From: Oceaniferula marina
GTDB lineage: Bacteria > Verrucomicrobiota > Verrucomicrobiia > Verrucomicrobiales > Akkermansiaceae
NCBI RefSeq assembly: GCF_013391475.1
Contig: NZ_JACBAZ010000001.1
Span: 1-64,000, forward strand
Direction of reading: 5' to 3'
DNA: 64,000 nucleotides
A model generated the notes under the pieces. The model was given only the letters and a program-made list of their open reading frames with translations. It made no database searches and was not told the DNA's origin. This document shows, one piece after another, positions 11,783 through 23,746 of the stretch (positions are counted from its first letter, which is position 1; each line of letters opens with the position of its first letter). A program made the position numbers and the translations under genes.

Positions 11783-12787
11783 ATGCAGGGAAAGGAATTT
11801 GAAGAGAAAAACGCAGGGCGGTGGGCTGCCTATGAGCAATCGCTTGAAGTGCTCGAAAAAGGAGGACTTGGTTTGGATGTTTCCACCATTCCTTCGATGT
11901 TTCGCGAAGTCTGTACGGATTTGGCACTGGCCAGGCACCGGATGTACGGTATGCCGATGAACGAGCGGCTCAATGATCTGGTGATCCGCGGGCATAAAAT
12001 GATTCACCGGCGTGCAGGAGGGACCTGGGAGCGGGTGCTGAAATTTGTGGTTGCTGATTTTCCGACAACGGTCCGCAAGGAGTGGCGTTTGCTTGTGGTT
12101 GCCACGCTGAGTTTTATTCTGCCCTTGCTCGGGATGATGCTTGCCGGGTTTTACTGGGTGGATTTCACTTGGGTGCAGGCTGTTTTAGGGCCGGATCAGA
12201 TGGAGCAGGTCGATATGATGTATGGCCATAATGCGGATCAAATTTCCAGTTTGAGAGATGAATACGGGTCCAATTTTATGATGTTTTGTTTTTACATCAT
12301 GAACAACATCGGGATTGATTTCAGAATTTATGCTGGTGGGATCCTGGCCTGTCTAGGCACCTTGTTTTTCCTGTTTTACAATGGGGTGTTTTTTGGGGCC
12401 TTTATTGCCTATATCCACAAAGCCTGTGATACCGAATTGTTTTATTCATTTGTTGCCGGTCACTCCTCGTTTGAGCTGATTGCGATGGTGATTGCCGGCA
12501 TGGCAGGTCTGCGTGTCGGTATGGGCTTGCTTCACCCCGGTCGCCAATCCCGGGCTCGTTCACTGCTGGATGCCGGTAAAAAATCGCTTCCCTTGATTTA
12601 TGGTGCTGCCGGAATGACGCTGATTGCAGCGGGTATTGAAGGGTTTTGGTCCGCCCAGCCTCTGCCTCCACACGTAAAATACACTGTGGGTATTACTTTG
12701 TGGGTTTTGTTGGTTTTATACTTTGCGTTTGCCGGGCTTGGTTCGCAACGCAGGGGGCACATGGGAAAGGAGGACTATGCGGCTTGA
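11783..12787 (+). CDS. SpoIIM-like (DUF95) integral membrane protein
   Basis: This 334-residue membrane protein fits the stage II sporulation protein M-like family as found in non-sporulating bacteria. A soluble N-terminus of about 110 residues includes the family-typical RAGGTWERVLKFVVADFPTTVRKEWR entry to the membrane part. Five to six hydrophobic helices follow, with the conserved NNIGIDFRIYAGGILACLGT and HSSFELIAMVIAGMAGLRVG segments. A strong Shine-Dalgarno (AAGGAGG) precedes the ATG. The 3' end overlaps the start of the DUF4129 gene by 11 bases, indicating translational coupling. In this island it likely forms a membrane complex with the RDD and DUF4129 proteins. No sporulation role is implied. 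Confidence 0.87.
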   Translation: MQGKEFEEKNAGRWAAYEQSLEVLEKGGLGLDVSTIPSMFREVCTDLALARHRMYGMPMNERLNDLVIRGHKMIHRRAGGTWERVLKFVVADFPTTVRKEWRLLVVATLSFILPLLGMMLAGFYWVDFTWVQAVLGPDQMEQVDMMYGHNADQISSLRDEYGSNFMMFCFYIMNNIGIDFRIYAGGILACLGTLFFLFYNGVFFGAFIAYIHKACDTELFYSFVAGHSSFELIAMVIAGMAGLRVGMGLLHPGRQSRARSLLDAGKKSLPLIYGAAGMTLIAAGIEGFWSAQPLPPHVKYTVGITLWVLLVLYFAFAGLGSQRRGHMGKEDYAA

Positions 12788-14291
12788 GGAAGTGACGGCA
12801 GAAATTCGGCCCCGTGTTCCTTGGGAATCGATCGATCTTGGTTGTGCCTTGGCTAGGCGGCATTTTGGCTCCCTGTTGAAATCTTGGGTGGTCACAGTAG
12901 TGCCACTATGGTTGTTGCTTGCTTTACTGCTGAGAAATCATCCGGTGTGGATGATGCTCGTTGTTTGGTGGCTTATCCCTTTATATGACCGGGTTCCCTT
13001 GTTTGTGGTGAGCCGTGCCTTGTTCGGGGACGTTCCCAAAGTCAGGGAGGTGATGAGAGCCTGGCCAAAGCTCTTGATTCGCAGGTTGCTGTTCGCCTTG
13101 GTGATTGGTCGTTTTTCTCCAGCCCGTGGATTGAGTTTGCCTGTAGCTGAGTTGGAGGGATTGCGAGGAAAGGCATATCGTCAACGGGTTGATTTGTTGG
13201 AGCGCAATGGTGGTGAGGGGGCAACCATGGCGACGATATCTGGCATGGTGTTGTGGTGGGTCTGCTTTTTTGGCACGGTCGGTACGGCGATGATGATGGT
13301 GCCCGAGGTGGTTCAGATGGAGTGGGTTTCAGGGATGGGAGATTTCTTTACCTTTTTTGATACGACCGATATTCCGGATGGTTTTTTCTGGATGTTAGTA
13401 GCTTTACAAATGTTTGTGATCACACTGATGGAGCCATTCTACGTCAGTGCTGGCTTTGCGTTGTATATTAACAGCCGAACATTGACGGAGGGGTGGGACA
13501 TCGAGTTGGCTTTCAAACGTTTAGGTTCCAGGCTGGCATCGTTGGCCGGTAAAGTGGCGGTGGTGATGGCTGTCGGCTTTTCTTGTTTTTCTTCGCTAGC
13601 AGAGGCGGCGCCAGATACCAGCAAGGAGAAGATCGAGGCGATTATGGATGATGAAGATTTCATTATTCACCACCGATATGTTGATGTGCCGGTGGAAGAG
13701 CCTTCGAATGATTCGGACAGTGGATGGTTGGATTGGCTTAGCGACTTGTTTTCCGGTTCTGGCGTCCCCGACTTCATGGGGGCTGTAGGGACTGTGTTCT
13801 TTTATGTGATTTTGGCGGTGCTGATTGTGGGGATTATTTTTCTGATCATAAAAAATGCGCATGTGTTCCGTGGGGGCGGAGGGTGGAGACGTGGCGTTAA
13901 GATTGAACCTAAAACCGTGGCTGTCATGGGGATGGATGTCAGTCCGGAGTCCTTGCCTGATGATATTGCGGGGGCTGCGAGGGATGCTTGGCGTGCCGGG
14001 GATTTCAGGCTGGCGCTGAGTTTGCTGTATCGAGGCTCGCTCGCATGGATGGTGTATCGGGCTGAATTACCCATCGAGGAGAGTGATACAGAAGGTGATT
14101 GTTTAGCTCGGGTGGCAGCGCTTCAGGACCCGAATCAGGTTCGCTATTTTTCAGAGCTTACCGGTCAGTGGATTGCTTTGGCCTATGGGAAAATCGTGCC
14201 TGATGACCATGCCATGGTTTCCTTATGTGAACAATGGCCGTTTGATAACCAAGTTAAACACCCCCGTGGGGGAGAAAGGAGTGAAGGGTGA
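12777..14291 (+). CDS. DUF4129 membrane protein of the MoxR island
   Basis: This 504-residue protein has four to five hydrophobic segments. The N-terminal half carries helices near residues 38-75 and further ones near 155-260. A signal-like stretch and an acidic low-complexity region follow (about 275-330), then a single TM (FFYVILAVLIVGIIFLIIKN, near 341-360). The C-terminal DUF4129 domain shows DAWRAGDFRLALSLLYRGSL near 400. I chose the ATG at 12777, not an upstream in-frame codon, because GGAAAGGAGG stands directly before it and it overlaps the SpoIIM-like stop by 11 bases. The stop overlaps the next gene's GTG by four bases. DUF4129 domains accompany transglutaminase and MoxR/DUF58 genes; a role in envelope protein handling is inferred. 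Confidence 0.83.
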   Translation: MRLEEVTAEIRPRVPWESIDLGCALARRHFGSLLKSWVVTVVPLWLLLALLLRNHPVWMMLVVWWLIPLYDRVPLFVVSRALFGDVPKVREVMRAWPKLLIRRLLFALVIGRFSPARGLSLPVAELEGLRGKAYRQRVDLLERNGGEGATMATISGMVLWWVCFFGTVGTAMMMVPEVVQMEWVSGMGDFFTFFDTTDIPDGFFWMLVALQMFVITLMEPFYVSAGFALYINSRTLTEGWDIELAFKRLGSRLASLAGKVAVVMAVGFSCFSSLAEAAPDTSKEKIEAIMDDEDFIIHHRYVDVPVEEPSNDSDSGWLDWLSDLFSGSGVPDFMGAVGTVFFYVILAVLIVGIIFLIIKNAHVFRGGGGWRRGVKIEPKTVAVMGMDVSPESLPDDIAGAARDAWRAGDFRLALSLLYRGSLAWMVYRAELPIEESDTEGDCLARVAALQDPNQVRYFSELTGQWIALAYGKIVPDDHAMVSLCEQWPFDNQVKHPRGGERSEG

Positions 14292-15517
14292 AATATTTCG
14301 CTTGTTTGCTGATGCTTGCGGTTCTGGTCGGCTGCGGCAAAACCGAAAAAAAGCGTCGGACTCTGGGATACAAGGGGGAGGCTGGTGTGAACCCGTTTCT
14401 GGCAGCCCAGCGTTTTCTCAGAAATGATGGTTGGGAAGTCGACAGCCAACACGGTGTGGGCTACCTGACTGAGGAAATATCAACATTATTTATTCCACCC
14501 TCATCCATTCATACCGAGGGAAGGGCCAAGCGCTTGATGCAGTGGGTGAGTGAGGGGGGGCATCTGGTGATCATGCTGGATGCAGGGGAACTCAGTGGTG
14601 ATGATTTTGTCAAAAACCCGAGTTCCTGGTCATGGTTGGACATGGAAACCTCGCACCCGGGGTTGGATTATCTGAGCTCGGAACTTGAAGTGGAATTAGT
14701 CGAATGGGAGCATCAGCGGACCGATGCTTCAATCGATCCGGAGTCGTTGGACCTCGACGAGTGGGAAGTGATGGAGGAAAAAGACCGAGTGCTTCTTGGT
14801 TCGGAAAAAAGTGAAATCATGCTCGAGGGAGCACCGATGGCGATCTGTCATTGGTCCGAACAAGGGGTGCAATATTCTGAGTTGATGGAAGCCGAGTTTG
14901 GTAGTGGTGAGGAAAGTGGGGATGAAAAACACCGCTATCTCAGTGAAACGTATCTGCATGGCCGCGTCACTTGGATGACGGATGCAAGACCCATCCGTAA
15001 CCGCTATATTGCTTATGCCGATCATGCGCAATTTCTCCATGAGTTGTGTGCCTTGTCCAGACCCGGGATGATTGTCTTTGCCAGTGGTGGGGGCGATGGG
15101 CTGTTTGATTTGATTTGGAGGTATTACCCATTGGCCGTAGTGACCTTTCTCTTGGCGGTAGTCTTCTGGCTTTGGTTACATTTACCTCGATTCGGGCCCG
15201 TTCAAGGGCTTCCCGAAGGGGGGATGAGAGAATACCTGAGTCTGATGCGTGGCATGGGGCGCTTCTTTTGGAAATACAAGCGAGATGATGTGATGTTATC
15301 GGCAATGCGGTCGGCAGTGAGTCGTAATTTATCGATGCAACCGGGGGCGAGCCAAGAGGGCATCTTTGAGCAGTTGGCGGAAAAGTCCGGTATTTCAGAA
15401 GAAGAAGTGATTGAAGCCATGACCCGTGAGAACGTGCACGAACCCGGAGTGATGGTTAGGATCACCAGAAATTTACAGAAGATGATGCAGCATTTAACAA
15501 ATAACAAACAACGATAG
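14288..15517 (+). CDS. DUF4350-type lipoprotein
   Basis: This 409-residue protein starts with a lipoprotein signal (LLMLAVLVGCGKTEK; lipidated cysteine near residue 16). The predicted extracytoplasmic domain matches the DUF4350 layout: FLAAQRFLRNDGWEV near the start and a GGHLVIMLDAGE strand-loop near residue 92. A TM helix lies near residues 279-297 (PLAVVTFLLAVVFWLWLHLP), followed by a cytoplasmic tail with helical segments. The start is GTG, supported by AAGGAG six bases upstream and by the four-base GTGA overlap with the DUF4129 stop. The MoxR gene begins four bases after the stop. Having both a lipid anchor and a C-terminal TM is usual for this island's DUF4350 proteins. Function is unknown. 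Confidence 0.8.
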   Translation: MKYFACLLMLAVLVGCGKTEKKRRTLGYKGEAGVNPFLAAQRFLRNDGWEVDSQHGVGYLTEEISTLFIPPSSIHTEGRAKRLMQWVSEGGHLVIMLDAGELSGDDFVKNPSSWSWLDMETSHPGLDYLSSELEVELVEWEHQRTDASIDPESLDLDEWEVMEEKDRVLLGSEKSEIMLEGAPMAICHWSEQGVQYSELMEAEFGSGEESGDEKHRYLSETYLHGRVTWMTDARPIRNRYIAYADHAQFLHELCALSRPGMIVFASGGGDGLFDLIWRYYPLAVVTFLLAVVFWLWLHLPRFGPVQGLPEGGMREYLSLMRGMGRFFWKYKRDDVMLSAMRSAVSRNLSMQPGASQEGIFEQLAEKSGISEEEVIEAMTRENVHEPGVMVRITRNLQKMMQHLTNNKQR

Positions 15518-15521
15518 AACG

Positions 15522-16511
15522 ATGAATGAGACGATGGAGATGACGGGAACAGGAGAGGGAACATCCGCACAACAGATCTGCCAGCAGATCTATGCGGAAT
15601 TACGCAAGGTGTTTTTTGGACAGGACCAGGTAGTCAGTCAGGTTTTGGCAGCCTTGCTGTCGGGCGGGCATATTCTTCTGGAGGGGAAGCCGGGTTTGGG
15701 GAAAACCCACCTTGTGTTGGCTTTGGCTAATACCTTTGGTGGGGAATTCGGGAGGATTCAGTTTACTCCTGATTTGATGCCTACGGATGTGACTGGTTTT
15801 ACTTTGTTCGATATGAAAAGCCAGACGTTTCAAATGAGGCGAGGTCCGGTGTTCACCAATCTTCTATTGGGTGATGAAATTAACCGGGCCCCGGCCAAAA
15901 CCCAGGCCGCCTTATTGGAGGTCATGCAGGAACGTCAGGTGACCATTGATGGGGAGAGTATTAAGTTAGACCCTCCATTTATGGTCTTGGCGACTCAAAA
16001 CCCGATTGAGCAGGAAGGGACGTATCCTTTGCCTGAAGCTCAACTGGACCGTTTTTTGATGAAGGTGGTGATTGATTATCCTGATCAGGCGAGCGAGGAG
16101 CAAGTGGTGTCCCAGGTGACCTCCGGGGCATCGGCTTCCGGGATCGATGCTTCCGAGGTCGAGCGTATTTGTAGTCAGGAGGAGATCATTCAGGCTCAGC
16201 GCGAGTGCGCATCGATTCAAGCTGTTCCGGAGGTCGTCCGGTATGCGGTCAACATTTGTAGAGCAACTCGCGAATCTCAGGGGATTAGTCTGGGGGCGGG
16301 GACTCGTGGGGCGATCAGTCTGATTCAAGTGGCCAAAGCATATGCCTTGATCAATGGGCGGGGCTTTGTGACTCCTGATGATGTCAAATCAGCTTCGTTG
16401 CCTGTATTGCGCCACCGGGTGCAATTGGCACCTGAATTAGCGATCAGCGGCCAGAAGGTGGATGATGCGGTTGCTGGGATTGTGAATGCCGTCGAAGCCC
16501 CGCGCGTTTGA
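15522..16511 (+). CDS. MoxR-family AAA+ ATPase
   Basis: This 329-residue cytoplasmic AAA+ ATPase is a MoxR-type chaperone-like machine thought to remodel or load cofactors into partner complexes. Walker A is GKPGLGKTH near residue 53, Walker B and sensor region are LLGDEINRAPAKTQAALLE near 115, sensor 1 is LATQNPIEQEGTYPLPEAQLDRF near 155, and the C-terminal lid carries GTRGAISLIQVAKAYAL near 262. Length and motif order are those of canonical MoxR proteins. It lies directly between DUF4350 and DUF58 genes, the pairing almost always seen for this subfamily, and the DUF58 protein is its probable partner. The ATG at 15522 follows the upstream stop by four bases. Confidence 0.95.
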   Translation: MNETMEMTGTGEGTSAQQICQQIYAELRKVFFGQDQVVSQVLAALLSGGHILLEGKPGLGKTHLVLALANTFGGEFGRIQFTPDLMPTDVTGFTLFDMKSQTFQMRRGPVFTNLLLGDEINRAPAKTQAALLEVMQERQVTIDGESIKLDPPFMVLATQNPIEQEGTYPLPEAQLDRFLMKVVIDYPDQASEEQVVSQVTSGASASGIDASEVERICSQEEIIQAQRECASIQAVPEVVRYAVNICRATRESQGISLGAGTRGAISLIQVAKAYALINGRGFVTPDDVKSASLPVLRHRVQLAPELAISGQKVDDAVAGIVNAVEAPRV

Positions 16512-16548
16512 CCCGACCTTCTTGGACTCTTCCTTTTTTTAATCATAT

Positions 16549-17850
16549 ATGATCCAGCCAAGTCGACATCTTGTTGCTATCACCCTGATTTGGGGTGTGG
16601 TGGGGTTTTGTGCTGGTCACTGGCCAGTGATGAAATCTGTTTGGATCTGGGGTGGAGTGGTGTTGCTGGTCTTCCTCTTGGTTGATTTGTTGGCTTGCTT
16701 GTTTTTGAAGCGACCCAGAGTTGAGCGTGATTTACCGGGACGATTTGCCAGTGGAATTGAACAGTCCGTGCCTCTGACTTTGCGTAACCCGGGAAGTTTG
16801 GCATTGCGCTTGTGTTGTTACGACGGCATTCCTTCGGATGCCAGCAGTCGGGAACTTCCGTGGTCTGGCAAGGTGCCGGCAAAAGGTTTTACCAAACTTG
16901 AGTATCCGGTGACGATCAAGGAGCGTGGGGCCAAAGAGTTTGAGCCTGCGCATATTCGTTTTTGTTCGCCACTGTTTTTGTGGACTCGAAAATGTCGGGC
17001 TGGGGTGATGCAAGAGACCCGGGTTTACCCCAACTATGAACCGGTGTTGCGTTATGCGCTGTTAGCCATGGCCAACCGGGCTGAACAAATGGGGATTGTT
17101 AAAAAGAATCGGGCTGGAATGAGTCGTGAGTTTCACCAGTTGAGAGACTATCAGTTAGGTGATATGCTTTCCCAAATCGACTGGAAGGCGACATCGAAAC
17201 GTTTGTCGTTGATTAGTCGGGATTACCAGGAACAGAGGGATCAGACGGTGATTCTAGCGGTCGACTGTGGTCGGCGCATGAGGGCCCATGATGGCGGCGT
17301 GCCGCAATTTGACCATTGCTTGAATGCCATGCTGCTGCTCGCTTATACTGCCCTGCGTCAGGGAGATCATGTTGGGGTAATGGCCGTGGGTGGTGGTGAA
17401 CGATGGCTTGCACCGGTCAAAGGGATTCAATCGATGACAACTATTTTAAACCACCTTTACGATTATGAGACCAGTACGGCGCCGAGTGATTTCTCCGAGG
17501 CCGCCGAACGTCTTTTGACGCTACAACGGAGGAGGGCCTTGGTGATTATGTTGAGTAATGTGAGGGGGGAAGACAGCCACCAGTTGGTGGAACCCTTGCG
17601 TATGGTCCGCCAGCGGCATGTAACGATTTTGGCAAATTTGCGGGAGGCCTCGGTTGTCCGGCGGATGCAGCAAAAGGCATCGACACTGGACGAGGCTTTG
17701 GAGGTTGGAGGAACGGCGATTTACCTTGAAGAACGAGAGCGGATGCTCGGTGAACTTCGGGCACACGGGATCTATACGGTGGACAGTCAGGCGAAGGAGT
17801 TGCCCGTTGTTCTTGCCAACGCCTATTTGGGCGCACGCGAGATGGTGTGA
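16549..17850 (+). CDS. DUF58 domain protein (MoxR partner)
   Basis: This 433-residue protein begins with two hydrophobic helices (about residues 5-50), then a beta-rich region, then the DUF58 signature: EFHQLRDYQLGDMLSQIDWKA near residue 187. It continues with a von Willebrand A-like fold in which QTVILAVDCGRRM (near 227) corresponds to the MIDAS strand, with DxxxR in place of the full DxSxS. DUF58 proteins pair genetically with MoxR ATPases and are thought to be scaffolds or adaptors at the membrane. The gene follows moxR by 37 bases and is the last member of the island. The dGTPase gene begins about 40 bases downstream, so read-through is possible. Confidence 0.9.
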   Translation: MIQPSRHLVAITLIWGVVGFCAGHWPVMKSVWIWGGVVLLVFLLVDLLACLFLKRPRVERDLPGRFASGIEQSVPLTLRNPGSLALRLCCYDGIPSDASSRELPWSGKVPAKGFTKLEYPVTIKERGAKEFEPAHIRFCSPLFLWTRKCRAGVMQETRVYPNYEPVLRYALLAMANRAEQMGIVKKNRAGMSREFHQLRDYQLGDMLSQIDWKATSKRLSLISRDYQEQRDQTVILAVDCGRRMRAHDGGVPQFDHCLNAMLLLAYTALRQGDHVGVMAVGGGERWLAPVKGIQSMTTILNHLYDYETSTAPSDFSEAAERLLTLQRRRALVIMLSNVRGEDSHQLVEPLRMVRQRHVTILANLREASVVRRMQQKASTLDEALEVGGTAIYLEERERMLGELRAHGIYTVDSQAKELPVVLANAYLGAREMV

Positions 17851-17892
17851 TTTAAAATTGATAATAGATACGGATCGTGGAGAATGCGCGGG

Positions 17893-19173
17893 ATGAATCG
17901 TTTTTACAATGCCTTTGATATTGAGCGGACAATGGAATGGCCGTCCGAGGACGACTACCGTTCGCCGTTCCAAGTTGACCGTGACCGGGTGTTGCACACC
18001 CCGGCATTCCGAAGCTTACAAAGCAAAACGCAGGTGTTTTGGAGTGGTGAGTATGATTTTTACCGCACACGCTTGACGCACTCCTTGGAGGTTGCCCAGA
18101 TTGGGCGTTCGATTTGTCATTGGCTCAAGCATCAAGACCCACACCTTGACGACCAACATTATATTGATCCGGAATTAGTCGAGGTTATTTGTTTGTCTCA
18201 TGATCTGGGGCATCCGCCATTTGGGCATGCGGGGGAGCGAAGCCTCAATCATTTGATGCGGGATTACGGTGGCTTTGAAGGCAATGCACAGACGTTACGA
18301 TTGTTACGAGACCGGATTTTTTCGATCAAGCAAACCGGGATGAATCCGACCAGGGCCTTTGTCGATGGAGTTCTCAAATACAAGACGCTTTGGAGTGAAC
18401 TGAAACGGGGTGACCAGATACCGGAGCATCATTTTATTTATGACAGCCAAGTCAATGATCTGGATTGGGCTATGGGGGGAGTGGATTTCCCCACTGAATT
18501 GACGCCAGGAAAACGCAGGGACAGCTTCAAATCGATCGAGTGCCAGATCATGGATTGGGCAGATGATACGGCATACTCCTTGAATGATCTATCGGATAGC
18601 GTCCGGGCCGGGTTTTTGACGGTGTCCAGAGTAGAGCGTTGGGCCGAGTCGGTCGGTGAGCCTTGCGGGCAAGGCACGCCACTCGGTGATTTGGTGGATG
18701 CAATCCGAGGTGACCGTGTGGAACCCTTTGCCGGAAAGAGGATCGGACGCTATATCCAGTCGGCCCGCATGGAGGAAGATGTGAATGGGATGAGCGCTCT
18801 GACCAACCGTTATAAGTTCCGTTTGGTGATTGATCCGGAGGTTCGAGCTGAGTCCAAAATTTTTAAACGCCTCGCCTATGAGGTTGTCTTTCTTTCCCCG
18901 GAATTGAAGCAACTGGAATACAAGGGAAATCACATGCTTGAGCGCTTGTGGCAGGTGTTGGATGGGTTTTATGTGCGTGCGGACCTGGGGGGACCACAAT
19001 TTCAAATTTTACCCGAAGCGGCAGCTCGTGAAATCGAAGCCACGGATGACATGCATGTTCGAGCTCGTTTGGTTTGTGATTTTTTAGCGAGCATGACGGA
19101 TGGATATGCGGCTAGGATGTACAAGCGTCTGTTCATCCCGGATTTTGGTTCGATCGGAGATCTGGTAGGCTAG
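17893..19173 (+). CDS. dgt: dGTPase-like triphosphohydrolase (HD domain)
   Basis: This protein of about 426 residues converts dNTPs, classically dGTP, to the deoxynucleoside and triphosphate. HD-domain metal ligands are visible: the first His in YRTRLTHSLEVAQ near residue 59 and the HD pair in CLSHDLGHPPFGHAGE near 100, with the distal Asp in MDWADDTAYSLND near 217. The opening RFYNAFDIERTMEWPSEDDYRSPFQVDRDR is typical of the family. Two ATGs are possible, 17884 and 17893; I prefer 17893 because GGAG lies ten bases before it and only one base before the other. It ends just before a terminator shared with the convergent galK. Nucleotide specificity cannot be told from sequence. Confidence 0.9.
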   Translation: MNRFYNAFDIERTMEWPSEDDYRSPFQVDRDRVLHTPAFRSLQSKTQVFWSGEYDFYRTRLTHSLEVAQIGRSICHWLKHQDPHLDDQHYIDPELVEVICLSHDLGHPPFGHAGERSLNHLMRDYGGFEGNAQTLRLLRDRIFSIKQTGMNPTRAFVDGVLKYKTLWSELKRGDQIPEHHFIYDSQVNDLDWAMGGVDFPTELTPGKRRDSFKSIECQIMDWADDTAYSLNDLSDSVRAGFLTVSRVERWAESVGEPCGQGTPLGDLVDAIRGDRVEPFAGKRIGRYIQSARMEEDVNGMSALTNRYKFRLVIDPEVRAESKIFKRLAYEVVFLSPELKQLEYKGNHMLERLWQVLDGFYVRADLGGPQFQILPEAAAREIEATDDMHVRARLVCDFLASMTDGYAARMYKRLFIPDFGSIGDLVG

Positions 19174-19185
19174 TTCATGGGGAAC

Positions 19186-19220
19186 AAAAAACCGACGACA
19201 ATGCATGCCGCCGGTTTGTT
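19186..19220. terminator. Bidirectional terminator between dgt and galK
   Basis: AACCGACG (19190-19197) and CGCCGGTT (19209-19216) form a stem with one wobble pair. A run of A residues lies on the left (a T run for the minus strand) and TTTGTTTG on the right. It sits between two convergent genes and is better for the minus strand (galK) than for the plus strand (dgt). Confidence 0.7.
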
Positions 19221-19252
19221 TGATAGGATGAGTTTGGTTGCCCCGTCCCGGG

Positions 19253-20410
19253 TCAGATCAGTCTGGCTCCCTTGCTTGGCCGGGAGGTGAAAATCTCAGG
19301 ATCGATGCCAGTCTGTTCCTTGTATTGCTCAGTCATGGCTGCAACGATGTCATCGGCCTTGTCTGACTCGCAGAGCGTGACCGTGGAGCCTCCGAATCCT
19401 CCTCCGGTCATACGGGCGCCGATGACGCCACCTTCTTTGCCCATGCTGCGGGCAATATCGACCATGATGTCGAGTTCTTCACAGGAAACTTCGAAGTCAT
19501 CGCGCAGCGAGGCGTGTGAGGCATACATCAGCGAGCCGAGGGTGTCGAAATCATTGGCCTTCAGTGCGGCTGCGGCATCGATGGTCCGCTGGATCTCTCC
19601 GACGACATGGTGGCCTCGACGGTAGACGACATCGCCCATGGTGTCTTTGGCTGCGTCGACGTCTGACATGCTGACATCGCGCCAACTGTTTTTGCCGATG
19701 ATTTTGAGTCCGTCTTCGGTTGCTTTCCGACGTGATGCATATCCTCCATCGGAGAGCTCGTGTTCGACACAGGTGTTGGCTACAATCACGGTGAGGTCAG
19801 GATTCTCAAAAGGGACCAGCGTGGGTTCTCCGGATTGGCAGTCGATCATGACCAGGCGGTCGGTTTCTCCGAAGGCTGAAGCAAACTGGTCCATGATGCC
19901 ACAGGGGCAGTGAGCAAAGACGTGTTCTGCTTTTTGACAGAGCAGCGCCTTGGTTTTGGTGTTAAGTTTTTCACCGGTGATTCCTTCCAGCATGGTCGCC
20001 ACGGAGAGTTCAAAGGCTGCTGATGAGGAAAGACCACCGCCGGAAGGTACGTTTGAGATGATGTAGGCATCAAACCCCGGGATTGTGCAGCCGGCCTCTT
20101 CCCTGAAATAATGCATCACGCCCCGTGGGTAGTTTGACCACTTGGGGGTGCTTTCCGTGATTTCTCCGGCAACATCAATCTCGATGATGCCTTCGACTTT
20201 GGCATCCCCGAAGCGTGCGGTAGTGGTGCCGTTCGGCGCTGCCGCGATGACGAAGTTTTGTTCGAGAGCAAAGGGCATGACAAAACCGTCACAGTAGTCG
20301 ATATGTTCTCCGATCAGGTTGACCCGTCCAGGGGCTGCCGCGATCACGGTGGGTTCCTTACCGAATGTGCTGGTGAATCCGTCTTTGGCTTTTTCAATTA
20401 GAGTATTCAT
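19253..20410 (-). CDS. galK: Galactokinase
   Basis: This 385-residue cytoplasmic enzyme phosphorylates alpha-D-galactose with ATP to galactose 1-phosphate, the first Leloir step. The galactokinase signature GRVNLIGEHIDYCDGFVMP lies near residue 28, the GHMP ATP-binding motif SNVPSGGGLSSSAAFE near 117, and motif 3 RMTGGGFGGSTVTL near 333. The start is the ATG at 20410; an upstream in-frame TTG is possible but adds eleven unconserved residues. It is the last gene of the minus-strand lactose/galactose cluster, 75 bases after lacZ, and ends at a terminator. The uridylyltransferase (galT) and epimerase (galE) needed to complete the pathway are not in the window. Confidence 0.95.
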   Translation of the reverse strand: MNTLIEKAKDGFTSTFGKEPTVIAAAPGRVNLIGEHIDYCDGFVMPFALEQNFVIAAAPNGTTTARFGDAKVEGIIEIDVAGEITESTPKWSNYPRGVMHYFREEAGCTIPGFDAYIISNVPSGGGLSSSAAFELSVATMLEGITGEKLNTKTKALLCQKAEHVFAHCPCGIMDQFASAFGETDRLVMIDCQSGEPTLVPFENPDLTVIVANTCVEHELSDGGYASRRKATEDGLKIIGKNSWRDVSMSDVDAAKDTMGDVVYRRGHHVVGEIQRTIDAAAALKANDFDTLGSLMYASHASLRDDFEVSCEELDIMVDIARSMGKEGGVIGARMTGGGFGGSTVTLCESDKADDIVAAMTEQYKEQTGIDPEIFTSRPSKGARLI

Positions 20411-20485
20411 AGGTGTTTGGTGGAAGAATCGTTGAGTATTCAAAGAGGGGTGCAGGCATGAGTGCTTGCCTGCACCTGTGATGGG

Positions 20486-23584
<3,099 letters not shown>

Positions 23585-23671
23585 TTAGGTGTGTGTGATG
23601 ATTTTCTGATTTGTCAGATGGATAGACTGAGGTCGCAGCCTGAACGGTGGATGGTTCATTCCTGGGGAGTG

Positions 23672-23702
23672 AAAAAATGGCCCCAACGGAATGTCGGGGC
23701 CA
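23672..23702 (-). terminator. Intrinsic terminator after the symporter gene
   Basis: Read on the minus strand, TGGCCCC and GGGGCCA pair around an 11-base loop and six T residues follow. It lies 45 bases past the stop of the sodium:solute symporter and upstream of lacZ, so these two genes are likely separate transcripts, or lacZ depends on read-through. Confidence 0.85.
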
Positions 23703-23746
23703 TATGAGTCGGGGTAATGTTGGCCCTCAGGCTGGTGATGTGATGA

